A stretch of 64,000 nucleotides of DNA, from contig NZ_JONW01000007.1 of assembly GCF_000712075.1 (NCBI RefSeq), positions 310,001 to 374,000 of the forward strand. Direction: 5' to 3'. Source of the stretch: Caulobacter sp. UNC358MFTsu5.1. Its GTDB lineage: Bacteria; Pseudomonadota; Alphaproteobacteria; Caulobacterales; Caulobacteraceae. Positions 14,972 through 25,346 of this stretch are shown one piece after another. The translations under genes were made by a program, and so were the position numbers. The stretch's first letter is position 1, and every line of letters begins with the position of its first letter. Under the pieces are notes generated by a model, which was given only the letters and a program-made list of their open reading frames with translations, searched no databases and was not told the origin of the DNA.

Positions 14972-17184
14972 ATGTTGAAGCGTTTTGTCGGATTGCTGCT
15001 GATGACCTCGACCCTGACGACGGCCGGCGCGGCCCTGGCGCAGGTCTCGGATCCGGACGCCCGCGCCAGGGCCATGGTCGACGCCATGACCCTGGACGAG
15101 CAGATCGGCGTGCTGCGCACCCAGGCCGGGTTCGGCCTGCTGTCGCTGGGCGTGCCCCTGCCGGCGTCGATCCCCGAGAGCATGCGCAAGGCCACCCCGC
15201 CCGGCGCCCTGGGTTCGGCCGGCTATGTGCCGGCGGTCGAGCGGGTGGGCATGCCGGCCCAGCAGATGTCGGACGCCAGCCTGGGGGTCGGCAATCTGGG
15301 CGGGTTCATCCGGCGCGGCGACGAGGCCACCTCGCTGCCGGCGACCCTGGCCCTGGCCGCGACCTTCGATCCGGAGCTGGCCCGGGCGGCCGGTGACATG
15401 CTGGGCGCCGAGGCTCACGCGAAAGGTTTCAACATCCAGTTGGCCGGCGGGGTGAACCTGACCCGCGAGCCGCGCAACGGCCGGAACTTCGAGTACGCCG
15501 GCGAGGACCCGCTGCTGGCCGGCCAGATCGTCGGTGCCCAGGTGGCCGGGATCCAGGGGCGCCACGTGGTCTCGACCGTCAAGCATTTCGCCCTGAACGC
15601 CCAGGAGACGGGTCGCTTCGTGCACGACGCCCAGCTGGACGAGGCGGCCCTGCGCGAATCCGACCTGCTGGCCTTCGAGATCGCCATCGACCGTGGCCGG
15701 CCCGGCTCGGTCATGTGCGCCTACAACAGGATCAACGGCGACTACGCCTGCGAAAGCCAGTTCCTGCTGGGCAAGGTGCTGAAGGGCGACTGGCAGTATC
15801 CGGGCTGGGTGATGTCGGATTGGGGCGCCTCGCACAGCCTGGCGCCGGCCCTGAAGGCGGGCCTGGACCAGGAGTCGCCGCAGGACGGCCCATACTTCGA
15901 CGGCTTGAAGGCGGCGGTCGAACGCGGCGAGGTCTCGCCCGAGCGGGTGCGCGACGCGGCCTATCGGATCGTCCGCAGCTTCCACGCAGTGGGCGTGATC
16001 GACGATCCGGCCAAGCCAGGCGGCGCGATCGACAAGGACGCCCATGCCGAGGTGGCCGAGCGCGTGGCCCTGTCGGGCATGGTGCTGCTGAAGAACGACG
16101 GCGTGCTGCCCCTGGCGGCGACGGCAAGGAAGATCTTGGTGATCGGCGGCTTCGCCGACAAGGGCGTGCTGTCGGGGGGCGGCTCGTCGCAGGTGATGCC
16201 TTACGGCGGTCACTTCACCGACCGGCGGGGGCGCGACGGCATCGCCGCCATCCTGGCGCCGGTCTACGGTCTGTCCTCGCCGCTGGCCGCGCTGAAGGCC
16301 CTGCGGCCGGACGCCGACATCCAGTTCGACGACGGCGGCGATCCGGCGCGCGCGGCGGCCCTGGCCAAGGGCGCGGACGTGGCCATCGTCTTCGCCACGC
16401 GGCCCGAAGAGGAGGGGATGGACGCTATCGCGCCGGACCTGCCCTATGGCCAGGACGCCCTGATCGCAGCCGTGGGCGCGGCCAATCCGCGTACGGTGGT
16501 GGTGCTGGAGACCGGCAACCCGATCCTGATGCCGTGGCTGTCGAAGGTGGGCGCGGTGCTGCAGGCCTGGTATCCGGGCCAGCGCGGCGGTCCGGCGATC
16601 GCCAAGGTCCTGACCGGCGAGGTCTCGCCCTCGGGCCGCCTGCCGATGACCTTCCCGGCCGGCGTCGCGCAGCTGCCGCGTCCGGCGATCCCGGGCTTCG
16701 ACCCGAACAACCGCAAGCCGCTGGGCCTGGGCGCCAAGGTCGCCCCGTTCGCCGTGCCGTTCCCGGAAGGGGCCGACGTCGGCTACCGCTGGTTCGAACG
16801 CAGGAAGGCCAAGCCCCTGTTCGCGTTCGGCCACGGCCTGACCTACACGACCTTCGGCTATTCGAAGCTGGCGGCGAAGGGCGGGGAGGGGGTCTCGGCG
16901 ACCTTCACCCTGACCAACACCGGCCCGCGCGAAGGGACGGAAGTCGCCCAGCTCTACGTCGCGCCGCCGGGACGGACCCATCGCCTGGCGGGCTGGGCGC
17001 GGGTGACGCTGAAGCCGGGCGAGAGCCGTCAGGTGACCATCGTCGCCGATCCGCGCCTGCTGGCGTCGTATGACGTCAAGGCGGGGGCCTGGCGTCGGGC
17101 GGGCGGAAGCTACGACCTTTATGTCGGCAAGGCCGCCGGCTCGCGCGACCTGGTCGCCAAGGCCAGCCTGACGGAGGGCGGTCG

Positions 17185-17188
<4 letters not shown>
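14972..17188 (+). CDS. GH3 beta-glucosidase, secreted (paralogue A)
   Basis: 738 residues of glycoside hydrolase family 3. A Sec signal (LLLMTSTLTTAGAALAQ) leads, then the N-terminal catalytic barrel with nucleophile Asp283 in VMSDWGASHS. The substrate-pocket blocks LAGGVNLTREPRNGRNFEYA, GRHVVSTVKHFALN and MCAYNRINGDYACE follow, then the C-terminal GH3 domain (SGMVLLKNDGVLPL, VIGGFADKGVLSGGGSSQV) and a fibronectin-III-like end (TFTLTNTGPREGTEVAQLYV). GGAG precedes the ATG at 14972; the frame runs upstream inside the GH1 gene but that is shadow sequence. It ends in a 4-bp overlap with the carboxylesterase. It is a clear paralogue of the GH3 at 60574-62829. Confidence 0.95.
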
Positions 17189-18732
<1,544 letters not shown>

Positions 18733-18735
18733 GCC

Positions 18736-19368
18736 TCAACCGAGGCGGAGCGGACGCTTCGCCTCGGGATCCAGCGCGACCGCCACCATGTCGCGCAACA
18801 GGGCGACCACCCGGTCCAGATCGGCCCTTGGGTCCAGCGTGCGGGCCACGGAGAGGCCGCGCACGGTCCAGACCATCAGGCGCAGCAGGGGCGTGGTGAT
18901 CGGTTCGCCATAGATGTCGTCGAAGCGTCGGGCCCAGGCGAAGGACTCGGCTTCGATCATGCTCTGCATCGGCAGCAGCCGTTCGGCCAGTTCGGGATCG
19001 CTGCGGGAGCCCTGGAGCACCTCCAGCACCGCGACGCCCGAGGGGCGGCTCAGGACGTCCCAGGCGACCTCGACGAGGCTTTGCAGTTTCTGGCGCAGGT
19101 CGCGGATGTGGCCGAGGCGCGCGACATACTCCTCGACTTCCCGGTCATAGACGGCGCGCACCACGAACAGCATCAGGTCCACCTTGGTGGGGAACTGATG
19201 CAGCATCGCGCCCCGACTGACCCCGGCCCGCGCGGCGACCAGCGAGGTGGTGGTGGCCGCGTAGCCGCTCTCATGCAGGCAGTGGATCGCCGCCTCCAGC
19301 AGGCGCATGCGCGTGCCGTCGCTGCGCTGCGCCTGGGTGCGGCGAGGTTTGGGAATGGGGTCGTCCAC
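18736..19368 (-). CDS. TetR-family regulator (paralogue 1)
   Basis: 210 residues. The N-terminal TetR helix-turn-helix is clear (RLLEAAIHCLHESGYAATTT, VAARAGVSRGAMLHQFPTKV), followed by a helical ligand domain with DVLSRPSGVAVLEVLQGSRS. It is paralogous over its whole length to the regulator at 24650-25294 (shared GYAATTT, AGxSRGAMLHxFPT and RPSGVAVLE), with nearly the same recognition helix, so both may bind the same operator. It uses a GTG start immediately after the GH20 stop, so it is co-transcribed with GH20. Likely a repressor responding to a glycan-derived or acyl ligand. Confidence 0.9.
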   Translation of the reverse strand: MDDPIPKPRRTQAQRSDGTRMRLLEAAIHCLHESGYAATTTSLVAARAGVSRGAMLHQFPTKVDLMLFVVRAVYDREVEEYVARLGHIRDLRQKLQSLVEVAWDVLSRPSGVAVLEVLQGSRSDPELAERLLPMQSMIEAESFAWARRFDDIYGEPITTPLLRLMVWTVRGLSVARTLDPRADLDRVVALLRDMVAVALDPEAKRPLRLG

Positions 19369-21513
19369 CTAAGGCGCCGCCGCGAGCAGGGCGCGGACGC
19401 CCGGGGCGATCTTGATGATCAGGTCGGCGGGCGGCTGTTTGCCCAGGAAGCTGAACAGCGGGCGGGCCGAGGCGGCGTCGAAGGCTTCGACGCGAGCCAG
19501 CACGGTCTGGGCCTGGGCGCGGTCGGCCTCGGCCAGGGGCTTTCCGGCCTCGACGGCGTCCATGGCCGCGAGGGCGGCCCCGGCCAAGGCGGCGATGTCG
19601 GCCGAGATCGGCAGGGCCTGCTCCAGGGCCGGCCGGCCCCGGGCCACGGCCTGGAAGCGGGCGTCGTTGGCGCGCCAGGCGACGAGGTCGGCGCGCAGGG
19701 CGGCGGCCTGGCTGAGGTCCCCGGCGGCGAACGCCTTGGCGCGGGCCTCGAAACAATGGGCGACCAGGCTGTCGACGGGCGCGGCGTCGGCCAGGCCGTT
19801 GAGCTCCTGCACGATCTTCCGGCCGCGCAACGCCGCCAGGATGCGGTGGTCGTGGGCCATGTTGCGGGTCGGGCCGACCAGGTCCAGCAGCGTCATGACC
19901 GGTTCCGATTGGCCCGGCGCCAGGCGCGCGGCCATGCGGGCGCTGTTGGCCTGGTCGCGCAGCCCCTGGACGCGGAGTTGGTCCTGGACGACGGGTAGGC
20001 GGCGATAGAGGTCGTCGGTGTCGCGCACCGTGCGGGGCGACCAGAAGCGCTCGGCCAGGACGGCGGCGCGGGGCCACAGGCGCGAGTCGATCGTCTCGTC
20101 GGTCACGATCTCGGCCCACAGCGGCGCCTCGCCGCCCAGCACCAGATTTTCCTGCTCGGGCGTCAAGGGCGGCAGCGGCTTGGCGACCAGGGCGTCCGTC
20201 AGAACGGCCGCCATGATCGGCGAGAGCTTGCGGCCCTTTTCCGCCTCGGCCGGGGTAAGGCCGGCGGCGGAGGTGTCCAGCGGATCGAAGGCGTAGTGGA
20301 ACGCGGCCGGGTTCAGCAGGTCCAGATAGTAGCCGGCCGAGACGATCGTCCGGTGGCCCTTGGCGACGGAATCGGCCGTGGCGTTCGAGGTCTGCCAGGC
20401 CTGGATCACCACGTCCTTCGGCGCGGTCCCGGTGGCGGCGACCTCCTCCCAGCCGATCATGGTCTTGCCGTGCTTGCTCAGGATCGCGGCTACGCGCGTG
20501 TGGAAGTAGCCCTCCAGAGCGGCCTTGGAGCCCAGCCCCTTGGCCGTCATGAAGGCCCGCACCCGCGGATGGTCCAGCCAGACCGCGTCGCTGACCTCGT
20601 CGCCGCCGGCGTGGAAATAGGCGTCGGGGAACAGGGCGCCCATCTCGGCGAACAGGCCGTCGAGGAAGCGGTAGGTCTCTTCCCTGGTGGGATCGAGCGC
20701 GCGGTCCTGGGCGGCGAAGGCGTTGGCCGGCTTCAGCGGGGCCAGGGCCAGGTCGGGATAGGCCTGGGCGATCGCGCGGGTATGGCCCGGCACGTCGAAC
20801 TCCGGGACGATGCGCACGCCCCGGTCGGCCGCATAGGCCACCAGCTCGCGGATCTGCGCCTGGGTGTAGTGCTGGCCGTCGCCCGACGCTTGGAGCCTGG
20901 GATAGCGCCTGCTCTCGACCCGGAAGCCCTGGTCGTCGGACAGGTGGAAGTGCAGGACGTTCAGCTTGACCCGCTCCATGGCGTCGATCTGCCGCTTGAC
21001 GGTTTCGAGCGTCATGAAGTGGCGGGCGGTGTCGATCAGCACGCCGCGCCAGACGAAGCGCGGGGCGTCGTCGATCGTCACGAAGGGCAGGGCGGCGCCG
21101 GGCGGATTGACCGCGATCAGCTGGCGCAGGGTGGCCAGGCCCCGCAGCACGCCCAGCGGTCCGTCGGCGTCCAGGGTCACGCCGTCGGCGGTCACCTTGA
21201 GGCGGTAGGCCTCGGCGGTGGGATCGGGGCGGCAGGCGATGCTCAGCTTCGGTCCAGGGCGCTGGGCCGGGGCCATGCCGGTCAGGCTGGCCGCATCGTG
21301 CTGGAAGCGTTCGGCGGCGCGGCCCGCGCGAGGATCGCGGCAGCCGGCGGAGTCGATCGCGAAGGCCCCGTCCAGCGCCAGCTCGCCCGCGTTCCAGGTC
21401 GCGGCGGCGGGCAGGGGCATCAGGGCCGGCTGGGCGGCGGCGGGCAGGGCGCCCATCGCCAGCATGGCCCCCAGGCAGGTCGATCCCAGCAGAGCGAAGG
21501 CGCGCTGACGCAT
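19369..21513 (-). CDS. GH20 beta-N-acetylhexosaminidase, secreted
   Basis: 714 residues of glycoside hydrolase family 20. A Sec signal (AFALLGSTCLGAMLAMGALP) is followed by an alpha/beta domain (about 30-150: MPLPAAATWNAGELALDG) and the catalytic barrel (FVWRGVLIDTARHFM, LNVLHFHLSDDQGFRVES, RIVPEFDVPGHT). The catalytic Asp305-Glu306 pair lies in HAGGDEVSD. The late domain has PLWAEIVTDE and WPRAAVLAERFWSP. It releases terminal GlcNAc/GalNAc. The ATG at 21513 has GGGAG 5 nt upstream; an ATG four codons earlier lacks such a site. An unusual C-terminal extension of about 170 Ala-rich residues follows the barrel. The gene is divergent from a small secreted protein; the operator palindrome at 21540-21557 is shared. 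Confidence 0.93.
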   Translation of the reverse strand: MRQRAFALLGSTCLGAMLAMGALPAAAQPALMPLPAAATWNAGELALDGAFAIDSAGCRDPRAGRAAERFQHDAASLTGMAPAQRPGPKLSIACRPDPTAEAYRLKVTADGVTLDADGPLGVLRGLATLRQLIAVNPPGAALPFVTIDDAPRFVWRGVLIDTARHFMTLETVKRQIDAMERVKLNVLHFHLSDDQGFRVESRRYPRLQASGDGQHYTQAQIRELVAYAADRGVRIVPEFDVPGHTRAIAQAYPDLALAPLKPANAFAAQDRALDPTREETYRFLDGLFAEMGALFPDAYFHAGGDEVSDAVWLDHPRVRAFMTAKGLGSKAALEGYFHTRVAAILSKHGKTMIGWEEVAATGTAPKDVVIQAWQTSNATADSVAKGHRTIVSAGYYLDLLNPAAFHYAFDPLDTSAAGLTPAEAEKGRKLSPIMAAVLTDALVAKPLPPLTPEQENLVLGGEAPLWAEIVTDETIDSRLWPRAAVLAERFWSPRTVRDTDDLYRRLPVVQDQLRVQGLRDQANSARMAARLAPGQSEPVMTLLDLVGPTRNMAHDHRILAALRGRKIVQELNGLADAAPVDSLVAHCFEARAKAFAAGDLSQAAALRADLVAWRANDARFQAVARGRPALEQALPISADIAALAGAALAAMDAVEAGKPLAEADRAQAQTVLARVEAFDAASARPLFSFLGKQPPADLIIKIAPGVRALLAAAP

Positions 21514-21539
21514 GAAGGCTCCCATCCTTGATCCAACTT

Positions 21540-21557
21540 ACAAGCGATCTTGACTGC
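21540..21557. promoter_or_regulatory. TetR-type palindrome, copy 2 (divergent GH20 / small protein promoter)
   Basis: ACAAGCG-ATCT-TGACTGC fits ACAnTCA-N4-TGAnTGT. It lies 27 bp upstream of the GH20 start and 67 bp upstream of the divergent secreted-protein start, and it overlaps a TTGACT that could be the -35 element of the latter (TATCGT 18 nt further on). Confidence 0.5.
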
Positions 21558-21623
21558 ATGTTAATTGCGCCACTATCGTTCGTGCAACAGAAAGGTCCTC
21601 GGACCCAAGCGTGGGAGAACGGA

Positions 21624-21938
21624 ATGCGTGTGACGGCCCTGGCCCTGACCCTGATGGCGGCCTCGCCGGCCCTGGCCCAGAGCGCGCCGGCCCCCGCGCC
21701 CGTCGCGGCGCCGGCCGCCGCCTTCTCGGCCGACACGCCGCTGGAAGTCGTCGTCGCCGATCCGGCGGCCAAGGCCGTCCTGGCCAAGACCTTGCCCAAC
21801 CTGGCGTCGCATCCGGCCTTCGACCAGTTCAAGGCCATGAGCCTGCGCCAGCTGCAGCCCTACGCCTCGGACAGGATCAGCGAGGACCAGGTGGCCAAGG
21901 TGGACGCCGACCTCAAGGCCTTGGCCGCCAAACCCTAG
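21624..21938 (+). CDS. Small secreted protein, unknown function
   Basis: 104 residues. A Sec signal (MRVTALALTLMAASPALAQS, cut after ALAQ) is followed by a Pro/Ala-rich linker (APAPAPVAAPAAA) and a compact helical domain of about 65 residues (TPLEVVVADPAAKAVLAKTL, HPAFDQFKAMSLRQLQPYA, ISEDQVAKVDADLKAL). No catalytic motif is visible. The start at 21624 has GGGAG; an earlier in-frame start at 21528 lies inside the operator region. The gene is divergent from GH20 and precedes the TonB receptor gene, so it probably belongs to the same regulon. It may be an accessory or substrate-binding factor, but this is a guess. Confidence 0.7.
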   Translation: MRVTALALTLMAASPALAQSAPAPAPVAAPAAAFSADTPLEVVVADPAAKAVLAKTLPNLASHPAFDQFKAMSLRQLQPYASDRISEDQVAKVDADLKALAAKP

Positions 21939-22074
21939 GGCGCTCGCGCGCCGACATCGCGGTCTTTCCGGCGCGGTCCGGCCGACGTCTTCGGGGCGTC
22001 GCCGAGGCCGCACGCCTGCGTTCGGGCCACAAGAGCGCGTCGTAAGCGACGAAAAAGACACATCAATTCCATAA

Positions 22075-22092
22075 ACAGTCAGATGTGATCGT
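22075..22092. promoter_or_regulatory. TetR-type palindrome, copy 3 (TonB receptor promoter, distal)
   Basis: ACAGTCA-GATG-TGATCGT. It belongs to a 13-bp direct repeat, CCATAAACAGTCA (22069-22081), repeated with one change at 22108-22120. The two operators are 39 bp apart (about four helical turns), which would allow cooperative binding. Confidence 0.55.
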
Positions 22093-22113
22093 GAATTGGC
22101 TTGCAAGCCATAA

Positions 22114-22131
22114 ACAATCATAATTGACTGT
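22114..22131. promoter_or_regulatory. TetR-type palindrome, copy 4 (TonB receptor promoter, proximal)
   Basis: ACAATCA-TAAT-TGACTGT has arms that pair at six of seven positions. It is the best match of the four copies, 60 bp upstream of the TonB receptor ATG and embedded in AT-rich DNA unlike the surrounding GC-rich sequence. The remainder of the gap 21939-22190 holds no gene. Confidence 0.6.
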
Positions 22132-22190
22132 AAGTGAGGGCGTCGCGAACGGCAAAGAGCGCCCCACGAAACCAAATGAGGGGATTGGGA

Positions 22191-24491
22191 ATGCGAAACA
22201 CCGCTAGGACCTACCGGGCCGCCTTGCTGGGATCCGCCATGCTGGCGGGCGTCCTCGGCGCCACGACCGCAACGGCTCAGGAGGCGGCGCCGTCCTCGTC
22301 GTCGGTCACCAGCCTCGACGCGATCATCGTCACGGCCACCAAGCGCGAGCAGCGCCTGCAGGACGTGCCCGTGGCGGTGACCGCCGTGTCGGGGAAGACC
22401 TTGGAAGCATCGAACTTCCGCGAGGTCTCCGACATCCAGTACCTGGCCCCGAACGTCACGTTCTCGTCGACCAATCCGGTCGCCAACGGCGGCGGCTACC
22501 AGATCCGCGGCGTCGGCACCCAGACCTATGACAGCGGCGTCGAGCAGACCGTGGGCCTGGTGGTGGACGGGGTGATCATCGGCCTGCCCCGCGACCCGGG
22601 CGCGGCCGGCTTCGCCGACATCGAGCGCGTGGAAGTGCTGCGCGGACCGCAAGGCACGCTGTTCGGCAAGAACGCCTCGGCCGGCGTCATCCAGATCGTC
22701 ACCAAGAACCCGCGCCTGGAGCAGACCTCGGGCCAGCTGGACCTGTCGTACGGCGAGCGCGACGAGCAGATCGCGCGCGGCGTCGTGAACCTGCCGCTGG
22801 GCAAGACGGCGGCGGTGCGGGTGTCGGGCTTCTACAACGCCCAGGACGGCGCCATCCCCTATGCGGTGCGCACCAGCGGCCACGTCGGCGACCGCGAGAA
22901 CAAGGGCGTCCGCGCCAAGCTGCTGTGGGAGCCGGTCGACGACCTGACCATCGTGGTGGCGGCCGACTACCAGAAGGCCTTCGCCCGCGACGCGGCCATC
23001 ATCCACACGCTGGGGATCAACCCGCGGTACAACAACCTGTTCGCGGCGTTCCCCGAGAAGCCGGGTCCGAACACCTACATCAGCTTCCAGGACGGCGACT
23101 GGAGGGCCAACACCAAGGTCCAGGGCGTTTCGGGCCAGGCCGACTACCGGATCGGCGGCTTCACGCTGACCTCGATCACGGCCTATCGCAAGTCGCAGAT
23201 GACCCAGCTGACGGACATCGACCACGCGCCGATCGACATCTTCAACTTCAGCGACGGCGGCCTGGACAGCGACCAGTTCACCCAGGAATTCCGTATCACC
23301 TCGCCCTCGGGCGAGAAGCTGGAATACGTGGCCGGCCTCTATTACCTCGACACCCAGGTCGACGGCTGGACGACCCAGAAGGGCGACTTCCTCAAGTTCT
23401 CGACCGGCAGCGCGCTCTATCCCCCGGCGGTGCTCTACGGCCGGCGCGACCAGAGCAACGAGACCCGCAGCTACGCCGCCTACGGCCAGGCGACCTATGC
23501 GATCAGCGACGTCTTCAAGCTGATCGGCGGCCTGCGCTACACCGACGACAAGGTCTCGGGCGACCTGAAGGTCAGCCCGGTGCCCGGCTACTTCACCTAC
23601 GGAACCCTGCTGCCCTATTCGGGCGAGGTGTCGGCCGACAACTGGTCCGGCCGGGTGGGCGCGCAGTACCAGCCCAACCGCGACGTGATGGTCTACGCCA
23701 CCTACGCCACCGGCTACAAAGGCCCGGCGATCGACTCCCTGAACGGCCAGATCAAGCCGGTGAAGCCCGAGACGGTCGACAGCTACGAAGCGGGCGTGAA
23801 GTCCACCCTTTGGGAAGGCCGCATGACGCTGAACGCGTCGATCTACCGGGCGGACTACACCGACTTCCAGGCCCAGGCCCTGGACCTGACCTCGGCGACG
23901 CCGCGGCTGGGCCTGACCAACGCCGGGCTGATGCGGGCGCAGGGTGTCGAGGTCGAGACCTCGATCCGCCTGGCCCCCGGCCTGACCGTCGGCGGCAGCG
24001 CCAGCTACAGCGACGCCAAGTTCAAGGACTATACGGGCGCCTGCTACACCGGCCAGCCGACGTCCGCCGTCACGGGGCAGGGGTGCTACCTGCTGCCGGG
24101 CTCGACCGGGACCTACGTCGCCAACTACGCCGGCCAACGCCTGACCAACGCGCCCAAGTGGAGCTACACGATCAACGCCACCTACGAGCGGCCGGTGACC
24201 GCCGAGCTGAAGTTCGACGCCAGCGTCAACTGGGCGTGGCGCGACGACAGCAACAGCATCACCGCCGATCCCAAGTCGGTGGTCGGCGCCTACGGCATGC
24301 TGAACGCCGCCCTCGGCATCGGCCGCGACGACGGCCGCTGGCGGCTGGGGCTCTACGCCCGCAACCTGCTGGATAAGCGCTTCTTCGCGCCGTATCCGTC
24401 GCTGACCCTGATCAACGCCGGCGGCTACGAGAAGATCGTCAGCCCCGATGCGTTCCGCACGGTCGGCGCCAAGTTGAGCCTGAGTTTCTAA
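22191..24491 (+). CDS. TonB-dependent outer-membrane receptor
   Basis: 766 residues. A Sec signal (LLGSAMLAGVLGATTATAQ) is followed by a TonB-box-like IIVTATKREQRLQDVPVAVT, a plug domain (FREVSDIQYLAPNVTF, IERVEVLRGPQGTLFGKNAS, AGVIQIVTKNP) and a beta-barrel ending in GAKLSLSF with a C-terminal aromatic. This plug pattern is the 'iron-complex outermembrane receptor' class, which in Caulobacter-like bacteria often carries non-iron substrates such as plant glycosides. The ATG at 22191 has GAGGGG upstream; earlier in-frame ATGs (22134, 22176) lack it. Two operator palindromes precede it, a terminator and a TetR gene follow. The substrate is probably a glycoside processed by the GH1/GH3/GH20 enzymes. 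Confidence 0.93.
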   Translation: MRNTARTYRAALLGSAMLAGVLGATTATAQEAAPSSSSVTSLDAIIVTATKREQRLQDVPVAVTAVSGKTLEASNFREVSDIQYLAPNVTFSSTNPVANGGGYQIRGVGTQTYDSGVEQTVGLVVDGVIIGLPRDPGAAGFADIERVEVLRGPQGTLFGKNASAGVIQIVTKNPRLEQTSGQLDLSYGERDEQIARGVVNLPLGKTAAVRVSGFYNAQDGAIPYAVRTSGHVGDRENKGVRAKLLWEPVDDLTIVVAADYQKAFARDAAIIHTLGINPRYNNLFAAFPEKPGPNTYISFQDGDWRANTKVQGVSGQADYRIGGFTLTSITAYRKSQMTQLTDIDHAPIDIFNFSDGGLDSDQFTQEFRITSPSGEKLEYVAGLYYLDTQVDGWTTQKGDFLKFSTGSALYPPAVLYGRRDQSNETRSYAAYGQATYAISDVFKLIGGLRYTDDKVSGDLKVSPVPGYFTYGTLLPYSGEVSADNWSGRVGAQYQPNRDVMVYATYATGYKGPAIDSLNGQIKPVKPETVDSYEAGVKSTLWEGRMTLNASIYRADYTDFQAQALDLTSATPRLGLTNAGLMRAQGVEVETSIRLAPGLTVGGSASYSDAKFKDYTGACYTGQPTSAVTGQGCYLLPGSTGTYVANYAGQRLTNAPKWSYTINATYERPVTAELKFDASVNWAWRDDSNSITADPKSVVGAYGMLNAALGIGRDDGRWRLGLYARNLLDKRFFAPYPSLTLINAGGYEKIVSPDAFRTVGAKLSLSF

Positions 24492-24500
24492 GGCTCGAAT

Positions 24501-24536
24501 GGGCGAGCGCACCGATCTCCCTTGGGACGCTCGCCC
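24501..24536 (+). terminator. Terminator after the TonB receptor gene
   Basis: GGGCGAGCG (24501-24509) pairs exactly with CGCTCGCCC (24528-24536), 9 nt past the receptor stop. A pyrimidine-rich stretch (ACCCCTTTCTC) follows in place of a pure U-run. Confidence 0.6.
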
Positions 24537-24649
24537 ACCCCTTTCTCGACGGGACGACGCCGCGACGCCGGGGCCGGCCAAGCGTGCGCGCTGACCGCCA
24601 GTTCACGAAGAGGCTGGACCGCGAGGGCGGTTGCCCTGATCTTTCCGCC

Positions 24650-25294
24650 ATGACTCAAGGTTCGCAGACCCTCGCTCCGGTCGATCCTCGCCCCCGTCGC
24701 CGAACTCAGGCCGAGCGCAGCGGCGAGACGCGCCGCATCCTGTTGGAAACAACGATCCGCTGCCTGCACACCAAGGGCTATGCGGCGACGACCACTTTGC
24801 TGGTGGCGCAGGAGGCCGGGCTCAGCCGCGGCGCGATGCTGCATCATTTCCCGACCCGCGTGGACCTGATGATGTTCGTCGTCCAGTCGGTGTTCGACGA
24901 CGAGGTCGCTATCTATGACGCGCGCCTGACGGCGATCCCCAATCCCAAGGAACGGATGTACGCCTTCCCGCAGATCGTCTGGGAGGTCCTCAGCCGTCCG
25001 TCCGGCGTCGCCGTGCTGGAAATCCTGCAAGGCTCGCGCAGCGATCCCGACCTGACCGAACGCCTGGCGCCGCTGCAGGCCGAGATCGAGCAGAACGCCC
25101 TGGCGCTGCTGGGGCGGTGGTTCGGCGACACCGGCGGCGCGTCCAAGACCGCAATGCGCCTGGTGGTCTGGGCCGTGCGCGGCCTGTCGATCGCCCAGGT
25201 GCTGGTTCCCGACCCCGAGGAGGTCGAGAAGTCGGTGACGTTGCTCCGGCGCATGCTCGAGGTCTACGCCGAGCGGCCGCGCGGTACGGAATAG
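24650..25294 (+). CDS. TetR-family regulator (paralogue 2)
   Basis: 214 residues. TetR helix-turn-helix: RILLETTIRCLHTKGYAATT, VAQEAGLSRGAMLHHFPTRV; the ligand domain includes WEVLSRPSGVAVLEILQG. Full-length paralogue of the 18736-19368 regulator. The start is the ATG giving MTQGSQTLAP; the ribosome site is weak and the frame extends upstream to a GTG at 24584. It is separated from the TonB receptor gene by a terminator but lies in the same direction. It is the best candidate, with its paralogue, for binding the four ACAnTCA-N4-TGAnTGT palindromes of this cluster. Confidence 0.87.
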   Translation: MTQGSQTLAPVDPRPRRRTQAERSGETRRILLETTIRCLHTKGYAATTTLLVAQEAGLSRGAMLHHFPTRVDLMMFVVQSVFDDEVAIYDARLTAIPNPKERMYAFPQIVWEVLSRPSGVAVLEILQGSRSDPDLTERLAPLQAEIEQNALALLGRWFGDTGGASKTAMRLVVWAVRGLSIAQVLVPDPEEVEKSVTLLRRMLEVYAERPRGTE

Positions 25295-25300
25295 GGGTGC

Positions 25301-25335
25301 GGCGGCGCAGTGGCGTGTCCGAGTTCTGCGCCGCC
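25301..25335. terminator. Bidirectional hairpin between convergent genes
   Basis: GGCGGCGCAG (25301-25310) pairs with CTGCGCCGCC (25326-25335), loop 15 nt, in the 52-bp gap between the plus-strand TetR stop and the minus-strand esterase stop. It could end both transcripts. Confidence 0.6.
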
Positions 25336-25346
25336 GCCGATGCCCG

